DNA of 64,000 nt from Deinococcus sp. LM3 (GTDB lineage: Bacteria; Deinococcota; Deinococci; Deinococcales; Deinococcaceae): assembly GCF_002017875.1 (NCBI RefSeq), contig NZ_MUFV01000005.1, positions 1-64,000 on the forward strand. The letters are read 5' to 3'. Below the pieces are notes generated by a model, which was not told where the DNA came from, made no database searches, and saw nothing but the letters and a program-made list of their open reading frames with translations. Position 1 is the stretch's first letter. Every line of letters starts with the position of its first letter. Below, piece after piece: positions 37,032-45,670 of this stretch. The position numbers and the translations under genes are program-made.

Positions 37032-40006
37032 TCAACTTTTTCCATCCTTACGAGGCGGGTTCGCCTTCATCGGTCTGGTTGAGTGCGCTTTAACAACGTT
37101 GGCGGCAGGAACAGGTACTGGCAACGCAGGTCCGGTCACCCCTGGATACGGCTTCAATACTGCCGACATGATTTGATCAAGTTGGACCAGTAGGGCTCGC
37201 AGTCTCGCAGCACTGCGCGGCTGATTTCCTTGGCATATGAGTGCAGCTGCCAGTCCACTGATCTGGGGGGCCGCCATACTGGTGCCGTCCATGGCCGCTA
37301 CCCCTTGTCCAAGCGGTGGATTCGTACCGAGAGGAGCAGCCATGCATGATAGGACGGCCACACCCGGGGCGAGGTAGCGCACCTCCGGACCGTAATTACT
37401 GAAGCTTGCGCGGTAGACTCCGTGAGCCTGGACAACTGGAGGCTCAGCGCCAGCATGGAGCGAGCTCGCGGGGTATGTGCCTCTCACTCCAAGCGCACCG
37501 ACAGCTACCGTTTCAGGTAGTTTCGCCGGATAGTTCACAACTGGCAGACCGTCGTTACCGGACGCCGCCACCACCAACGTGCCCATAGCTGCGGCTTCTA
37601 CACAGGCTTCTTGGATTACGTTCGAGGATTGACTTGAACCCAACGACAGGTTGATCACATCGCAGCCTTGACTCACCGCCCAGCGAATTGCACGGGCGAT
37701 GTCATAGCTTGAGGCGCCACCTGCCTGTCCGCCGGGCAGAGCATCAAAGACCCGAGCAGCGTACAGTTCAGCCTGTGGTGCATGTCCGAGCACTTGATTC
37801 ATGGCTGCAATCACGCCCGCCACGTGTGTGCCGTGCCCGTCAACGTCCAAAGCCGAGCTCTCCGAGTCACTCTTACCATTCAGAAACCAACGGGCCTGCG
37901 TAACATTCAGGGCGTTGTGAGACACGCCTGTATCCACCACGGCCACTTTCACGCCACTTCCGTCACATAAATTCACTCCGCTGCGGATCCAATCGGTGCT
38001 CCAGTCGCGTCCACTTCCTCCAGGGAGGTTCAGGGGTTGCAGTTGCACTGCGACAGGTAAGGCGGGTAATTTCTGGGCATAGAACCCACTGCGGGGTAGG
38101 ATGTAGACCGGTCCTAAAGTTGTGCCGACTGGTACATTGAATGTTGCCACACCCTGTGCATCAGTCAAACTCGTGAAGGCTGTACCGCCTGGCGTGAATG
38201 CCACCACCTTCACGCCAGCGATGGCAATTGACTGGTTATCCGTGACCGTGAGCATCACCGCGTTCAGCGCTTGGCCATATGGAACGTTCTGTACCTTGAA
38301 TTTCGGTACCAGCGGTGAGCGAGACAGGAAGTGAGGGATATCCTCTTCTAGGTCGACGCTGCTGAATTGGGTGCGCAGTTCACTTGCCTCGGCCTCGGTC
38401 AGGCTCAGCAAAGCTGCCTGCTGTCCCACATGCATCAGCCGGTTCTCACGACTGGTCTGCGCAACTAGATCTGTGAAACCCGGGCCGGGCAGACCACCCA
38501 TCAACGCGAAGTCACGATTGACTGCCACATACCGTTTCTTGGCTGCAACCATCCCGTCATCCAGCTGGGCGCGATCCATTTGCTCCCCATCGGGAGTGAG
38601 CACTGCCGGATTCTGCACCTGCACCTGGGCGAGATCCATTTGCTCCCCATTGGTAGGGAGCACCGCCGGATTCGGTACCTGCACCTGTGCAATCAGCCAG
38701 TTATGGTCAGAGTCCAGTGAGCCATGAGTCCAATCGCCACCATTGTGCCAGACAGTGCGTCCAGTGCTCTGTGCGAAGTAGCCCTGCACGAGAGGATGCG
38801 ACGCCGGGTGTGGCAGGTGGTGCCGCCGCAGTCCCACAAGTGGCGTGTCAGCTTCCGCCTCGCAGACGCCGGACACGAAGTACAGCACCGAGTGGGGGTA
38901 CAGCCAGCCGAGTGCAGCACGGATAGGCTCCGGCACGTCCGGAGCGTGTAGCAACGTGTCGCGCTGCTCCAGAGCGTCATCCAGTCCTAGGAGCCGCACC
39001 TCACCGAGACGTTCGGCGTGTCTGTTCAGCATTCGCGCCACGCGGTCATGGGTGCTGGCCGGCGCGATCAGCGCGACATCGAAGGTGATGTTCAGTTCCA
39101 TGCGGGCTGCAAGTTCAATCAGCTCAATCACGTGTTCACTGCCGGCACTGTGGCCCACCAGCAGGGGCCGCGCCGCGCCGTCGTTCAGGCGTGTGAGCAG
39201 CTGCCCGTATGGCCCCTCTTCTTGTGCAGCGTCAGCCGCTTCGTTCTTCATGATCGTCCATGTAGCCGCGCACAGGTCACCCACGCCGAAAACGCGTAGG
39301 GCCTCTTCGACCAATGTGGCATGCAGACCGTGGCCACGTCCGCTGCGCAGCCGCTTTAGCGTGGCACCTGCCACTTTAATCGCCTGTGTGACCAACCCCG
39401 CCCACCAAACGGCTGGCCAGACAGTCGGCACCACTAATGCTGTCAGCACTTCTGAGTCGGTATGCAGGACCGCCAACTCAGAGTCCTGTGCGATGAGGGC
39501 TGCCAGCACGGCGTACTCCTCATCGTCGATGGCAGGTCCTCCGAGCGCAACGAGGCCGGGCTCGGTCACTAGATGTTCGTACTTCGCAAGAGGTGGAGAT
39601 GCCGACAGTTGCGCTTCGACCTCTTCAAGCGGCACCAGCGCTGCCTCACCAAAAGGTGCACCGGCCAATGCAAACGGGCCACCCAACCGGGACACCACGA
39701 ATTGAGCTAGGCGGGCCAGTAATCGCCGGAACGCTGGGTCCTGACCGAAGTCAGCCACATTGTTGACCAGCACCGTTTTCAAATCCGAGCCCCAGCCAAA
39801 GAAGATCGGGAAGCCACCCGCATCTCGGTACACTGGTGCCAGACTTAGCGCCATGGTCTGCGCGGCTTCGTACGACACCATCCCCCGTGAAAATGCACCA
39901 CTGGCCGTGCTTTGAGATCACTCAGATCCCATTGCTGCATCAGCGTGTTGAAGTCATCTTCCTGATCGGCCAGCCATTGGCCGTTTGCGATTTGCAACAC
40001 TGGCAT
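37032..40006 (-). pseudogene. Giant subtilase (S8) fused to alpha/beta-hydrolase-like domain, one frameshift
   Basis: 991 aa if one base is restored. ATG 40006 follows AAGGAGAAAAGT. The first ~40 residues (PVLQIANGQWLADQEDDFN, ARPVVHFHGG) are in a different frame from the 949-aa remainder; the junction is a run of 5 G at about 39885 where 6 would give HFHGGMVSYEAAQ. Domain order: hydrolase-like region with oxyanion-type HFHGG and elbow LLVGHSAGSEHVIEL; a Pro/Gln-rich repeat; a carboxypeptidase-regulatory-like beta domain (AIAGVKVVAFTPGGTAFTSL); then the S8 protease with VAVVDTGVSHNA (Asp), DGHGTHVAGVIAA (His), VVAASGNDG (oxyanion Asn) and MDGTSMAAPQISGL (Ser). No signal peptide is visible. 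It follows the ATP-grasp gene by 114 bp and may process its peptide. If the missing G is a sequencing error, the gene is intact. Confidence 0.8.
38570..38690 (-). repeat. Two tandem 60-bp units in the subtilase gene
   Basis: The encoded 20-residue unit AQVQVxNPAVLxxxGEQMDx occurs twice back to back, and a third incomplete unit starts AQLDDG. At DNA level the units are nearly identical. It forms a linker between the hydrolase-like and protease parts. Confidence 0.8.
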
Positions 40007-40120
40007 ACTTTTCTCCTTGTCCAGCCCTTTTCGCGTTACGTGTCCATTGCTGCTCATCGCGCGTCTGCATACCTCGTCTTGGCATCCGAACCGCTCTTCG
40101 GAAGAACAGGCCCGTGTCGG

Positions 40121-41134
40121 CTAGCAAGATCCGCCTGGAGCCGACGCGGCGACTCTTGAGTAAGGGTTGATGTGCTCTGAGCGGTTCGTACCGTTCGCCA
40201 TGGACTCGAGCTGATCGGCCACAGCCTGACTGATGGGCAGCCCGGTCAGTGATTCGACGAACAGCCACTGCCCAGCCGGGTTGACCTCGAGAAACACGTA
40301 TTCGCCTGTCTCCGTACGCCGCATGTCGATCGCGCCGTATACCAGTCCGAGCCGTTTCTGCAATGCCAGCAATCTCTTCTCAACTGATTCAGGCAGGGTG
40401 ACGCTTCTGACGTTGGCTTCCCCGATGACCATTCGCATGTCGACCGGGTAGGACGTGCTGCGTGCGTCCAGTTCGGCGGTGTAGAACTTTTCGCCGACAT
40501 GAATGATTCTCAGATCGACACCAGGCACATAGTCCTGGAAGATGACGGGAGCTAGGCGGACACTCTCCAGGTGATCAAGGTCTGAGGCTTCCACGAGGCG
40601 CGTCTCCCGCCAGGCGTCTGCCATCGCAATGAACGCTTTGAAGACGGTCTGGCAACCCGAGGAACGGTGGATGAACTTCCGCGCGTGATCAGGATCGGTC
40701 GTCACCAGGGTGTCTGGTACGACCAGGCCCACCTGCCGTGCCACCGTCCACTGGAGTGGTTTATGGTGTGCGGCGTTGTCGGCAGCGCGCGGATTCATCC
40801 ATAGGCAGTCCAGCGAATCCAGCATTCCGTCGACAGCCTCGTTCGTCTCGCTCAGGACGAATGCAGCGGCATTGGGATCGGTGACGGCCGGATCGACGGA
40901 TGGATGTCTGACCCGGCGCCACCAGGCCGCCCGAACGCCCTGCAGATCGAACGTACCGTCAGGCGTCGAAATCACCGCCCAGGTTCCCTCGGAAGAGTTC
41001 CATGTGCAGCTCAGACCAGTGCGACCGGGAAAATCTGCGAGATCAATGCGGAGGACATCCAGGCCGCGTTTTTCGAGACGTGCGACGACGTCATCGGTAT
41101 GCTCCTCGCCTGGGTAGGAGATGGCCAGAATCAC
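40121..41134 (-). CDS. MvdD-type ATP-grasp peptide ligase (graspetide maturase)
   Basis: 337 aa, cytoplasmic. N-terminal pre-ATP-grasp domain ILAISYPGEEHTDDVVARLE with GVRAAWWRRVRHPSVD, the AWWRR segment shared by microviridin-type ligases (MvdC/MvdD). The ATP-grasp core has QTVFKAFIAM (ATP-binding Lys), PVIFQDYVPGVDLRIIHVG, AELDARSTSYPVDMR and the metal-binding end YVFLEVNPAGQWLFVE. The family activates Asp/Glu side chains with ATP and joins them to Lys or Ser/Thr of a precursor peptide, making omega-amide or omega-ester crosslinks. Its ATG overlaps the stop of the KDxx-repeat gene (ATGA), which makes that protein the obvious substrate. Confidence 0.88.
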   Translation of the reverse strand: MILAISYPGEEHTDDVVARLEKRGLDVLRIDLADFPGRTGLSCTWNSSEGTWAVISTPDGTFDLQGVRAAWWRRVRHPSVDPAVTDPNAAAFVLSETNEAVDGMLDSLDCLWMNPRAADNAAHHKPLQWTVARQVGLVVPDTLVTTDPDHARKFIHRSSGCQTVFKAFIAMADAWRETRLVEASDLDHLESVRLAPVIFQDYVPGVDLRIIHVGEKFYTAELDARSTSYPVDMRMVIGEANVRSVTLPESVEKRLLALQKRLGLVYGAIDMRRTETGEYVFLEVNPAGQWLFVESLTGLPISQAVADQLESMANGTNRSEHINPYSRVAASAPGGSC

Positions 41135-41751
41135 TGCTCGCCTGCCTGTCCCATCATGACCATCTCCAGGGCAGAGACGGCAGCGGCATACGCTTCAAGC
41201 AGCTGACGCTGTCTGAGGGCCGCCTGAGCGATTTCACTCTCGAGTTGCCTGATGTGTTCCTGAAGCTCAGCCATTTGCGCTGCGGCTTCCGCAGCCTGAG
41301 CTTCCTGGGCTGAAGGGGACGCCGCGGCGAACGCCCGACTGGGAGTTGCGAGAACGAACGGCATACTTCCCTGTCCCTGCATGCCAGCAGGATCTAACCA
41401 CCATGGTATGTCAGGCCAGCGAACGTCAGCCATCGGGGGCTTGCGAGGGTCGAATATGGAATCCTTCCGTATTTCCTTCCAATAGTCTTTGATCGTATCC
41501 TTGACTGGCTCCTTTCTTGGATCCTTCCAAGAGTCTTTGGTGGGTTCTTTTCTTGCATCTTTGATGGGGTCCTTCCTGGGATCCTTGAAAATCTTGTCGG
41601 AAGCCGGATCTTTGATGGGGTCCTTTGGAAGGTCCTTCAATGGAATCTTGCCCAGATCTTTCAGAGGATTTTTAGAGGCCTTCTTTTCCTCGTTCTGCGA
41701 CTGCTCGTCTGCGGTTTCGCCCTGCTGATCAGGCTTTTCTGCATCCGACAT
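41131..41751 (-). CDS. KDxx-repeat protein, candidate graspetide precursor
   Basis: 206 aa from ATG 41751 with GGGAGGAGAAGC upstream. Residues 1-28 are acidic/polar. Residues 31-97 have Lys at 31, 35, 39, 43, 47 and again at 56, 60, 64, 68, 72, 76, 80, 84, 88, 92, 96, all but one followed by Asp or Glu, an unbroken four-residue period (e.g. KDPRKDPIKDARKEPTKD). Residues 107-121 hold a Trp-rich segment (VRWPDIPWWLDP). Residues 145-200 are an Ala/Gln/Glu helix, likely a coiled coil. No signal peptide. With donors (Asp/Glu) and acceptors (Lys) regularly paired and an ATP-grasp ligase coupled downstream, it is very likely a substrate for isopeptide crosslinking. A purely structural charged repeat is the alternative. 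Confidence 0.8.
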   Translation of the reverse strand: MSDAEKPDQQGETADEQSQNEEKKASKNPLKDLGKIPLKDLPKDPIKDPASDKIFKDPRKDPIKDARKEPTKDSWKDPRKEPVKDTIKDYWKEIRKDSIFDPRKPPMADVRWPDIPWWLDPAGMQGQGSMPFVLATPSRAFAAASPSAQEAQAAEAAAQMAELQEHIRQLESEIAQAALRQRQLLEAYAAAVSALEMVMMGQAGEQ

Positions 41752-42045
41752 GCTTCTCCTCCCTCTACGCATTTCGCGAACGCCCTGGATGGCTGCGGCG
41801 AATGTGAGGCCCCTCCTGACCTCACTCCCTGCTAACCGCCGATCCCCCCAGAGCCTGTGGATGGATCCGCTAGGGCGAACTGAGCGAGGGTGCACAGGAC
41901 TAGCGCGAGGTGGTACCGCCAATTACGATACGAGAGCATTCCTTCCCCCTTTCGTGATGCCGCCAGGATGTGGTCCAACGCGTCTGATCAGCGGTCGTCA
42001 CGCCGTCGAGCGTAGGTCGAGGCCGCTTAGGGCCCGGAGATTCGG
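41752..42045. promoter_or_regulatory. Divergent intergenic region between repeat peptide and regulator
   Basis: 294 bp, no gene. It carries GGAG six bases before ATG 42046 and GGGAGGAG before ATG 41751. The region must hold both promoters, and I expect a binding site for the TPR regulator, but I cannot point to a clear -35/-10 pair or operator. Confidence 0.4.
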
Positions 42046-43965
42046 ATGAGCGAACCGCTTAGAATTCCGTCGTCGACACACAGTCCGGTCCTGCACGCCC
42101 TGCTGGATGGGGAGTTTGAAGAAGGTCTGCAGCTACGCAAAGCGATGCCATCCACCGGAACCTGGGACGATGTATGGCTGGCGCTGTGCCTCATGCACCT
42201 GGGCCGACGGGCAGAGGCGCTCGGCATTCTTCTGAAGCTCCGTGCGGCTGGCCTCGAGGACGCCGCGCCTGTCGCCGCGATCGCATACCGCTTCGAGGGC
42301 AGCCTGGAGATGGCGGCGGAGCTGCTGGCCGATCTGGATGCCTGGCGGTTGACGTCATTCGGGGAGGCGGTCGCGTGGCGTGAGCGGAGCATGTTGGCCT
42401 TCGCATCGGGTCGTCTGACGGAAGCGCTGGCCGCCGCACAGCGTGCCTGGCGCATGGCCGTCATCGACGAGACCGCCAGTCTCTTTCTGCCAGGCTTCGC
42501 ATCGGCCCTCGCCCTGGTCCTGAGCACGCTGGGACAGGATCACGCAGCCAGCAGCTACATCCGTCAGGCGCTCCCACTCGGGTCCGTGGCGCAGCGGGCC
42601 CCTCTCCTGTGGACACTGGCCGGCTGCCTGGCCCGGGCCGGGGACTTCGCTGGGGCGCAGGAGGCGCTCAACCAGTTGCAGGCGTCGCCTCTGAGCCCCC
42701 AGGCGCAACCCCTGCTGGCCTACCACCGTGGTGTTTTCGCTCGTCTCCAGGGGGTACCGGAAGAAGCGGTCGCCGCCTTCGGTCAGGCCGCAGCACTCGC
42801 CCGGCAATCTGGCCAGCTCGAAACGGAGGTGTATGCAGCCGCCTCTCTCTCCGTCATCGCGGCCGAACAGGGAAACGTCGCGGACGCGCGCGTGCACCTG
42901 TCAAGGGCACGCCACCGTGCCGTGGGTTCCCGGGCTGAGGCTCTCTGTGACCTGCAGGCGGCGGCACTCCAGGCCAGTGAGGACCATCCGGGGGCGATCG
43001 ATCAGCTGCGGAGCTGCGCCAGTCGCCTCACGGAGCTCGGTCTGCGACGTGAGGTCGGGGAAGCGTGGATCGTCATTGCCGACACCCACGCACGCCAGGG
43101 AGAGGAGACAGCGGCCCTGGCGGCCTTCAAATCGGCTGCTGAGGCGCGTGCCGCCCTGGGGGCGAACGTGACCCTCGCGGCATCGGTGGACGCGCGCCCG
43201 GCCCTGCGCCGCCTCCTGGTCAGTCAGGCTGCTCAGGGCACGCTGGGAAGCCTGGTCACCCTGTGGGAGGACCTCCAGCAGTTGCAGCGGTCTCGTCCTG
43301 AGGCACTGGTGCTCACGACCCTGGGTGGGTACGGGTTACGACTGGGTGAGTTGCCAGTCAAACTCAACGTGGGCCTGAGACGCGCCGTCGAGCTGCTCGC
43401 CTACCTGCTGCTGAGGAAGGAAGCGACGCTGGAACAGTTGCAGACGTACGTGTTCGAGCAGTGCGCTCCCCAGGCGGCGCGGGATTACCTGCATGTGGCG
43501 CGACATGGGCTGACACGGGCCGTTCCGGGCCTTCAGCTGCCCTTCGACCGGGACCGTGGTGTCTACCGGGTGATCCTGACGGGACGACCACTCCACTGGG
43601 ATGTCGCGCTGGTCCGGGCAGCCCTGCAGGAAGGTACCCCTGGCGGCGTCACGTGCGCAGCCGAACTTCTGGCCGGACCGTTTCTCCCCTGGTCGGCAGC
43701 CACGTGGGCCGCGGAAGAGAGGGCGGAGCTGGAATGGGAGTTGCAGCGCGTGGGCGTGCGTGTCGCGCGTGACCTGCAGGCGCGCGGTCAGTCCGGCAAG
43801 TCGGAACGCATGCTCCGCGCCCTGGTGCGCGTCCATCCGACCGAGTTGACTTTGCATGAGCTGCTCGCTCAGGCGGTGCAGGCGTCACAGGGGAGCGATG
43901 CGGCTGAGTTGGAGAAGAAGCATAGCCAGCATGTCCTGGCGCGCGAACTCGACGATCCGGTATGA
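42046..43965 (+). CDS. TPR protein with C-terminal transcription-activator (SARP/BTAD-like) domain
   Basis: 639 aa. Residues 1-380 are TPR-like helical repeats (EEGLQLRKAM, LGRRAEALGILLKLRAAG, GRLTEALAAAQRAWRMAV, GDFAGAQEALNQLQ). Residues ~425-510 resemble the winged DNA-binding domain of OmpR/SARP proteins (LTTLGGYGLRLGELPVKLNV, LRRAVELLAYLLLRKEATLE, RDYLHVARHGLTRAVPGL), and the end (~520-635) resembles the bacterial transcriptional activation domain. Such architectures are typical of cluster-situated activators. It is divergent from the KDxx peptide gene, so I infer that it controls that locus. Cytoplasmic; no kinase or receiver domain. Confidence 0.8.
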   Translation: MSEPLRIPSSTHSPVLHALLDGEFEEGLQLRKAMPSTGTWDDVWLALCLMHLGRRAEALGILLKLRAAGLEDAAPVAAIAYRFEGSLEMAAELLADLDAWRLTSFGEAVAWRERSMLAFASGRLTEALAAAQRAWRMAVIDETASLFLPGFASALALVLSTLGQDHAASSYIRQALPLGSVAQRAPLLWTLAGCLARAGDFAGAQEALNQLQASPLSPQAQPLLAYHRGVFARLQGVPEEAVAAFGQAAALARQSGQLETEVYAAASLSVIAAEQGNVADARVHLSRARHRAVGSRAEALCDLQAAALQASEDHPGAIDQLRSCASRLTELGLRREVGEAWIVIADTHARQGEETAALAAFKSAAEARAALGANVTLAASVDARPALRRLLVSQAAQGTLGSLVTLWEDLQQLQRSRPEALVLTTLGGYGLRLGELPVKLNVGLRRAVELLAYLLLRKEATLEQLQTYVFEQCAPQAARDYLHVARHGLTRAVPGLQLPFDRDRGVYRVILTGRPLHWDVALVRAALQEGTPGGVTCAAELLAGPFLPWSAATWAAEERAELEWELQRVGVRVARDLQARGQSGKSERMLRALVRVHPTELTLHELLAQAVQASQGSDAAELEKKHSQHVLARELDDPV

Positions 43966-44197
43966 ACACGTCCCGATGGAAAAGAGGCCGGATGAACTGA
44001 AAGCGTTTCTGCTGTCGAGGCGAAGCTCGGCTTCGGCTGCCGAGAAGTGGTTCGCCGGTCACGTTAGGGGATTCGGTGCCCTCAGGCCAGTTGGGCAGAT
44101 CCGCGTTATCTGCGCGGCGCTCCAGGACGATGTCGGTGTCGGCGTCCATGTCGTTCAGGTGCTGTTCTTCCCAGTGCAGTTGGCACGCCTCTGTCAT
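43649..44197 (-). CDS. Possible short hypothetical protein, doubtful
   Basis: ATG 44197 overlaps the stop of the resolvase relic (ATGA). The first ~60 residues (TEACQLHWEEQHLNDMDADT, LPNWPEGTESPN) look protein-like, but the frame then runs 300 bp antisense into the regulator gene, where codon use is unnatural. I suspect a truncated remnant cut off by rearrangement near 43966. Function unknown. Confidence 0.25.
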   Translation of the reverse strand: MTEACQLHWEEQHLNDMDADTDIVLERRADNADLPNWPEGTESPNVTGEPLLGSRSRASPRQQKRFQFIRPLFHRDVFIPDRRVRAPGHAGYASSPTQPHRSPVTPAPPERAAHAKSTRSDGRAPGRGACVPTCRTDRAPAGHARHARPRAATPIPAPPSLPRPTWLPTRGETVRPEVRLRT

Positions 44198-44646
44198 GCC
44201 ACAGTCTCCCCCAGATGCGGAACGGCGCTCAGATGACCGTCCTTCATTGGCGCTGCACCGCTCTTGATGGGCGTGCGGAGTTGGTCGGCGAGCGTATTTG
44301 CCGAGCTTGAGCCCCGGGCCTTGTGGGCGGCGAGGGCTGCCTTTGTGTGGGCAGAGATCCACTGCGCTACCCGCTCGGCGACGGCCGCCATGACGTGGAT
44401 GGTGAGGTTGTCGGCTTCGGGCATGTCGACGGCGAGGAAACGGGCGAGACGGTCGAGCCTGGCGATGAGAAGGACGCCACCGATGCGGCGGGCGCGGTTG
44501 AGAGCGGCCTCCAGTTGTGGCCGTCGGCGTTTCCGTGTGCCAGTTTCGGTCTCGGTGAATTCGAGGACGAGTTCGAGGTCCTTCTCAATGGTGACAAGAA
44601 GGACGCCCGGCCAGAGAACCTGCTCGTTCTGCAGGCCGATGAGCAC
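44194..44646 (-). pseudogene. Serine recombinase (resolvase) relic
   Basis: It is closely related to the intact recombinase at 53738: LVLEFTETETGTRKRRRPQL, AALNRARRIGGVLLIARLD and AVDMPEADNLTIHVMAAVAE. It lacks the N-terminal ~35 residues including the catalytic serine, has an internal deletion of 14 codons after LDRLAR, and loses the C-terminal HTH (unrelated sequence after AHKARG). It cannot be active. Another part of the same family of mobile DNA probably inserted here. Confidence 0.8.
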
Positions 44647-45112
44647 ATCTGGGTGGAATGGCTGCTCCGGCGCTGGCGTCAGGGCCAGCCCTTTCTTCTG
44701 CAGGATGCCATTCCCGAAAACCTGAAAACCTGTTTTCCTGCATGAATGGGGGAACGGCTGACTGAATATGGCAGCTGAGAGTGCGGGCAGCCGCGCTCAC
44801 GAGGTTTAGGGCGGCCAGAAGGTACTTCCTGGCTCACCGGTCCGGGACGGACCAGATTCGCCGACCAGACGTCAGGCGTGCGGCTGGAGTGAGACGCCCA
44901 CACTGCCCAACCCACTGAGGAAGGAGTGGACCGTCAGTTACCGGAGTCTGCATGCGCCAGTCGAAGTTTTTACCTGAGCGTGTCCAGGGGGAGGCGGTGA
45001 CGTATCTACGGCACCAGCTGCAGCCCAGGAGCGCTACCTTACGCCGGGCTGCGGGAGCGCGGCCTCCCGGGCATACCGGGCGTGCTGGGGCTTGAAGACG
45101 TCCAGCAGGGAT
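44647..45112. other. Intergenic, nothing recognised
   Basis: About 470 bp without a convincing frame, RNA gene or repeat. Long open frames on the minus strand here are Arg/Pro/Gly-rich shadows without a plausible start. Confidence 0.4.
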
Positions 45113-45124
45113 ATGGAGGGCGAT

Positions 45125-45358
45125 ATGGGTACAGGTAAGGGCACCGGCAAGGGCGGCGCGCGCCCCAACAGCGGGCCAGCGACCGCCATCCCAACGGGAA
45201 CGGGCAGCAAAGAGAAAATCACCGTTAACATCGGCAGCGACCAGCTCGACCGGCTGCGCGCCCTGCACCCCAAACTTGCGGAAGCCACGCCCCAGGACCT
45301 GGTGCGGGCCGCTGTCTGGCTGGCCCTCGGGGAGGATCTCGACCGGCTCACTTCCTGA
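45125..45358 (+). CDS. Small RHH-like or accessory hypothetical protein
   Basis: 77 aa. ATG 45125 has GGAGGG 4 nt upstream (ATG 45113 is an alternative). The N-terminus is Gly/Lys-rich (GTGKGTGKGGARPNSGPATA), the GGARPxSGP element seen in many plasmid and phage small proteins. It is followed by KITVNIGSDQLDRLRALHP, a strand-helix that resembles ribbon-helix-helix DNA-binding or antitoxin proteins, and an acidic helix (LVRAAVWLALGEDLDRL). I cannot assign a partner. Confidence 0.5.
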   Translation: MGTGKGTGKGGARPNSGPATAIPTGTGSKEKITVNIGSDQLDRLRALHPKLAEATPQDLVRAAVWLALGEDLDRLTS

Positions 45359-45543
45359 AGTGCCTAGCGCGTCCCGGTCGCCGGGGTTGCCGCTACGGCC
45401 TGTTCCTGGCGGGGAGGATGCTTGGCCACCCTGGCATGGGAGCACCCACACGCCGCATGGGGGCACCCATGCCCAACTGCCCCGGCGGTTCACGCACAAT
45501 GGGCCGGTCCTCATGTCCACGACTTCGCGTTGTAGCCTCAATC

Positions 45544-45652
45544 GACTTTGTTGGCGAATTCGAAACCTGCTGTTCGGCGGGGCGGATCATCGTGACTCGG
45601 CAACGAGAAATGCGGAGTATGGAAGCTCTCACCTGAATTCGCCAACAAAGTC
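45544..45652 (+). mobile_element. IS1182-derived miniature element, copy 1 (109 bp)
   Basis: It is bounded by GACTTTGTTGGCGAATTC and its complement, identical to the left end of the IS1182 element that begins 2 bp later. The inside (CGGATCATCGTGACTCGGC) is shared with the copies at 51195 and 51415. The left flank CGCGTTGTAGCCTCAATC (45526-45543) is the same as at copy 2. Confidence 0.85.
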
Positions 45653-45670
45653 TGGACTTTGTTGGCGAAT

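Noticed and set aside
41460..41660. Regular DNA repeat resembling a CRISPR array
   Set aside because: The period is 12 bp and in frame with the KDxx protein; no constant repeat-spacer structure.
44834..45541. 235-codon minus-strand frame across the small RHH-like gene
   Set aside because: Codon use unnatural and crosses the better-supported 45125 gene.
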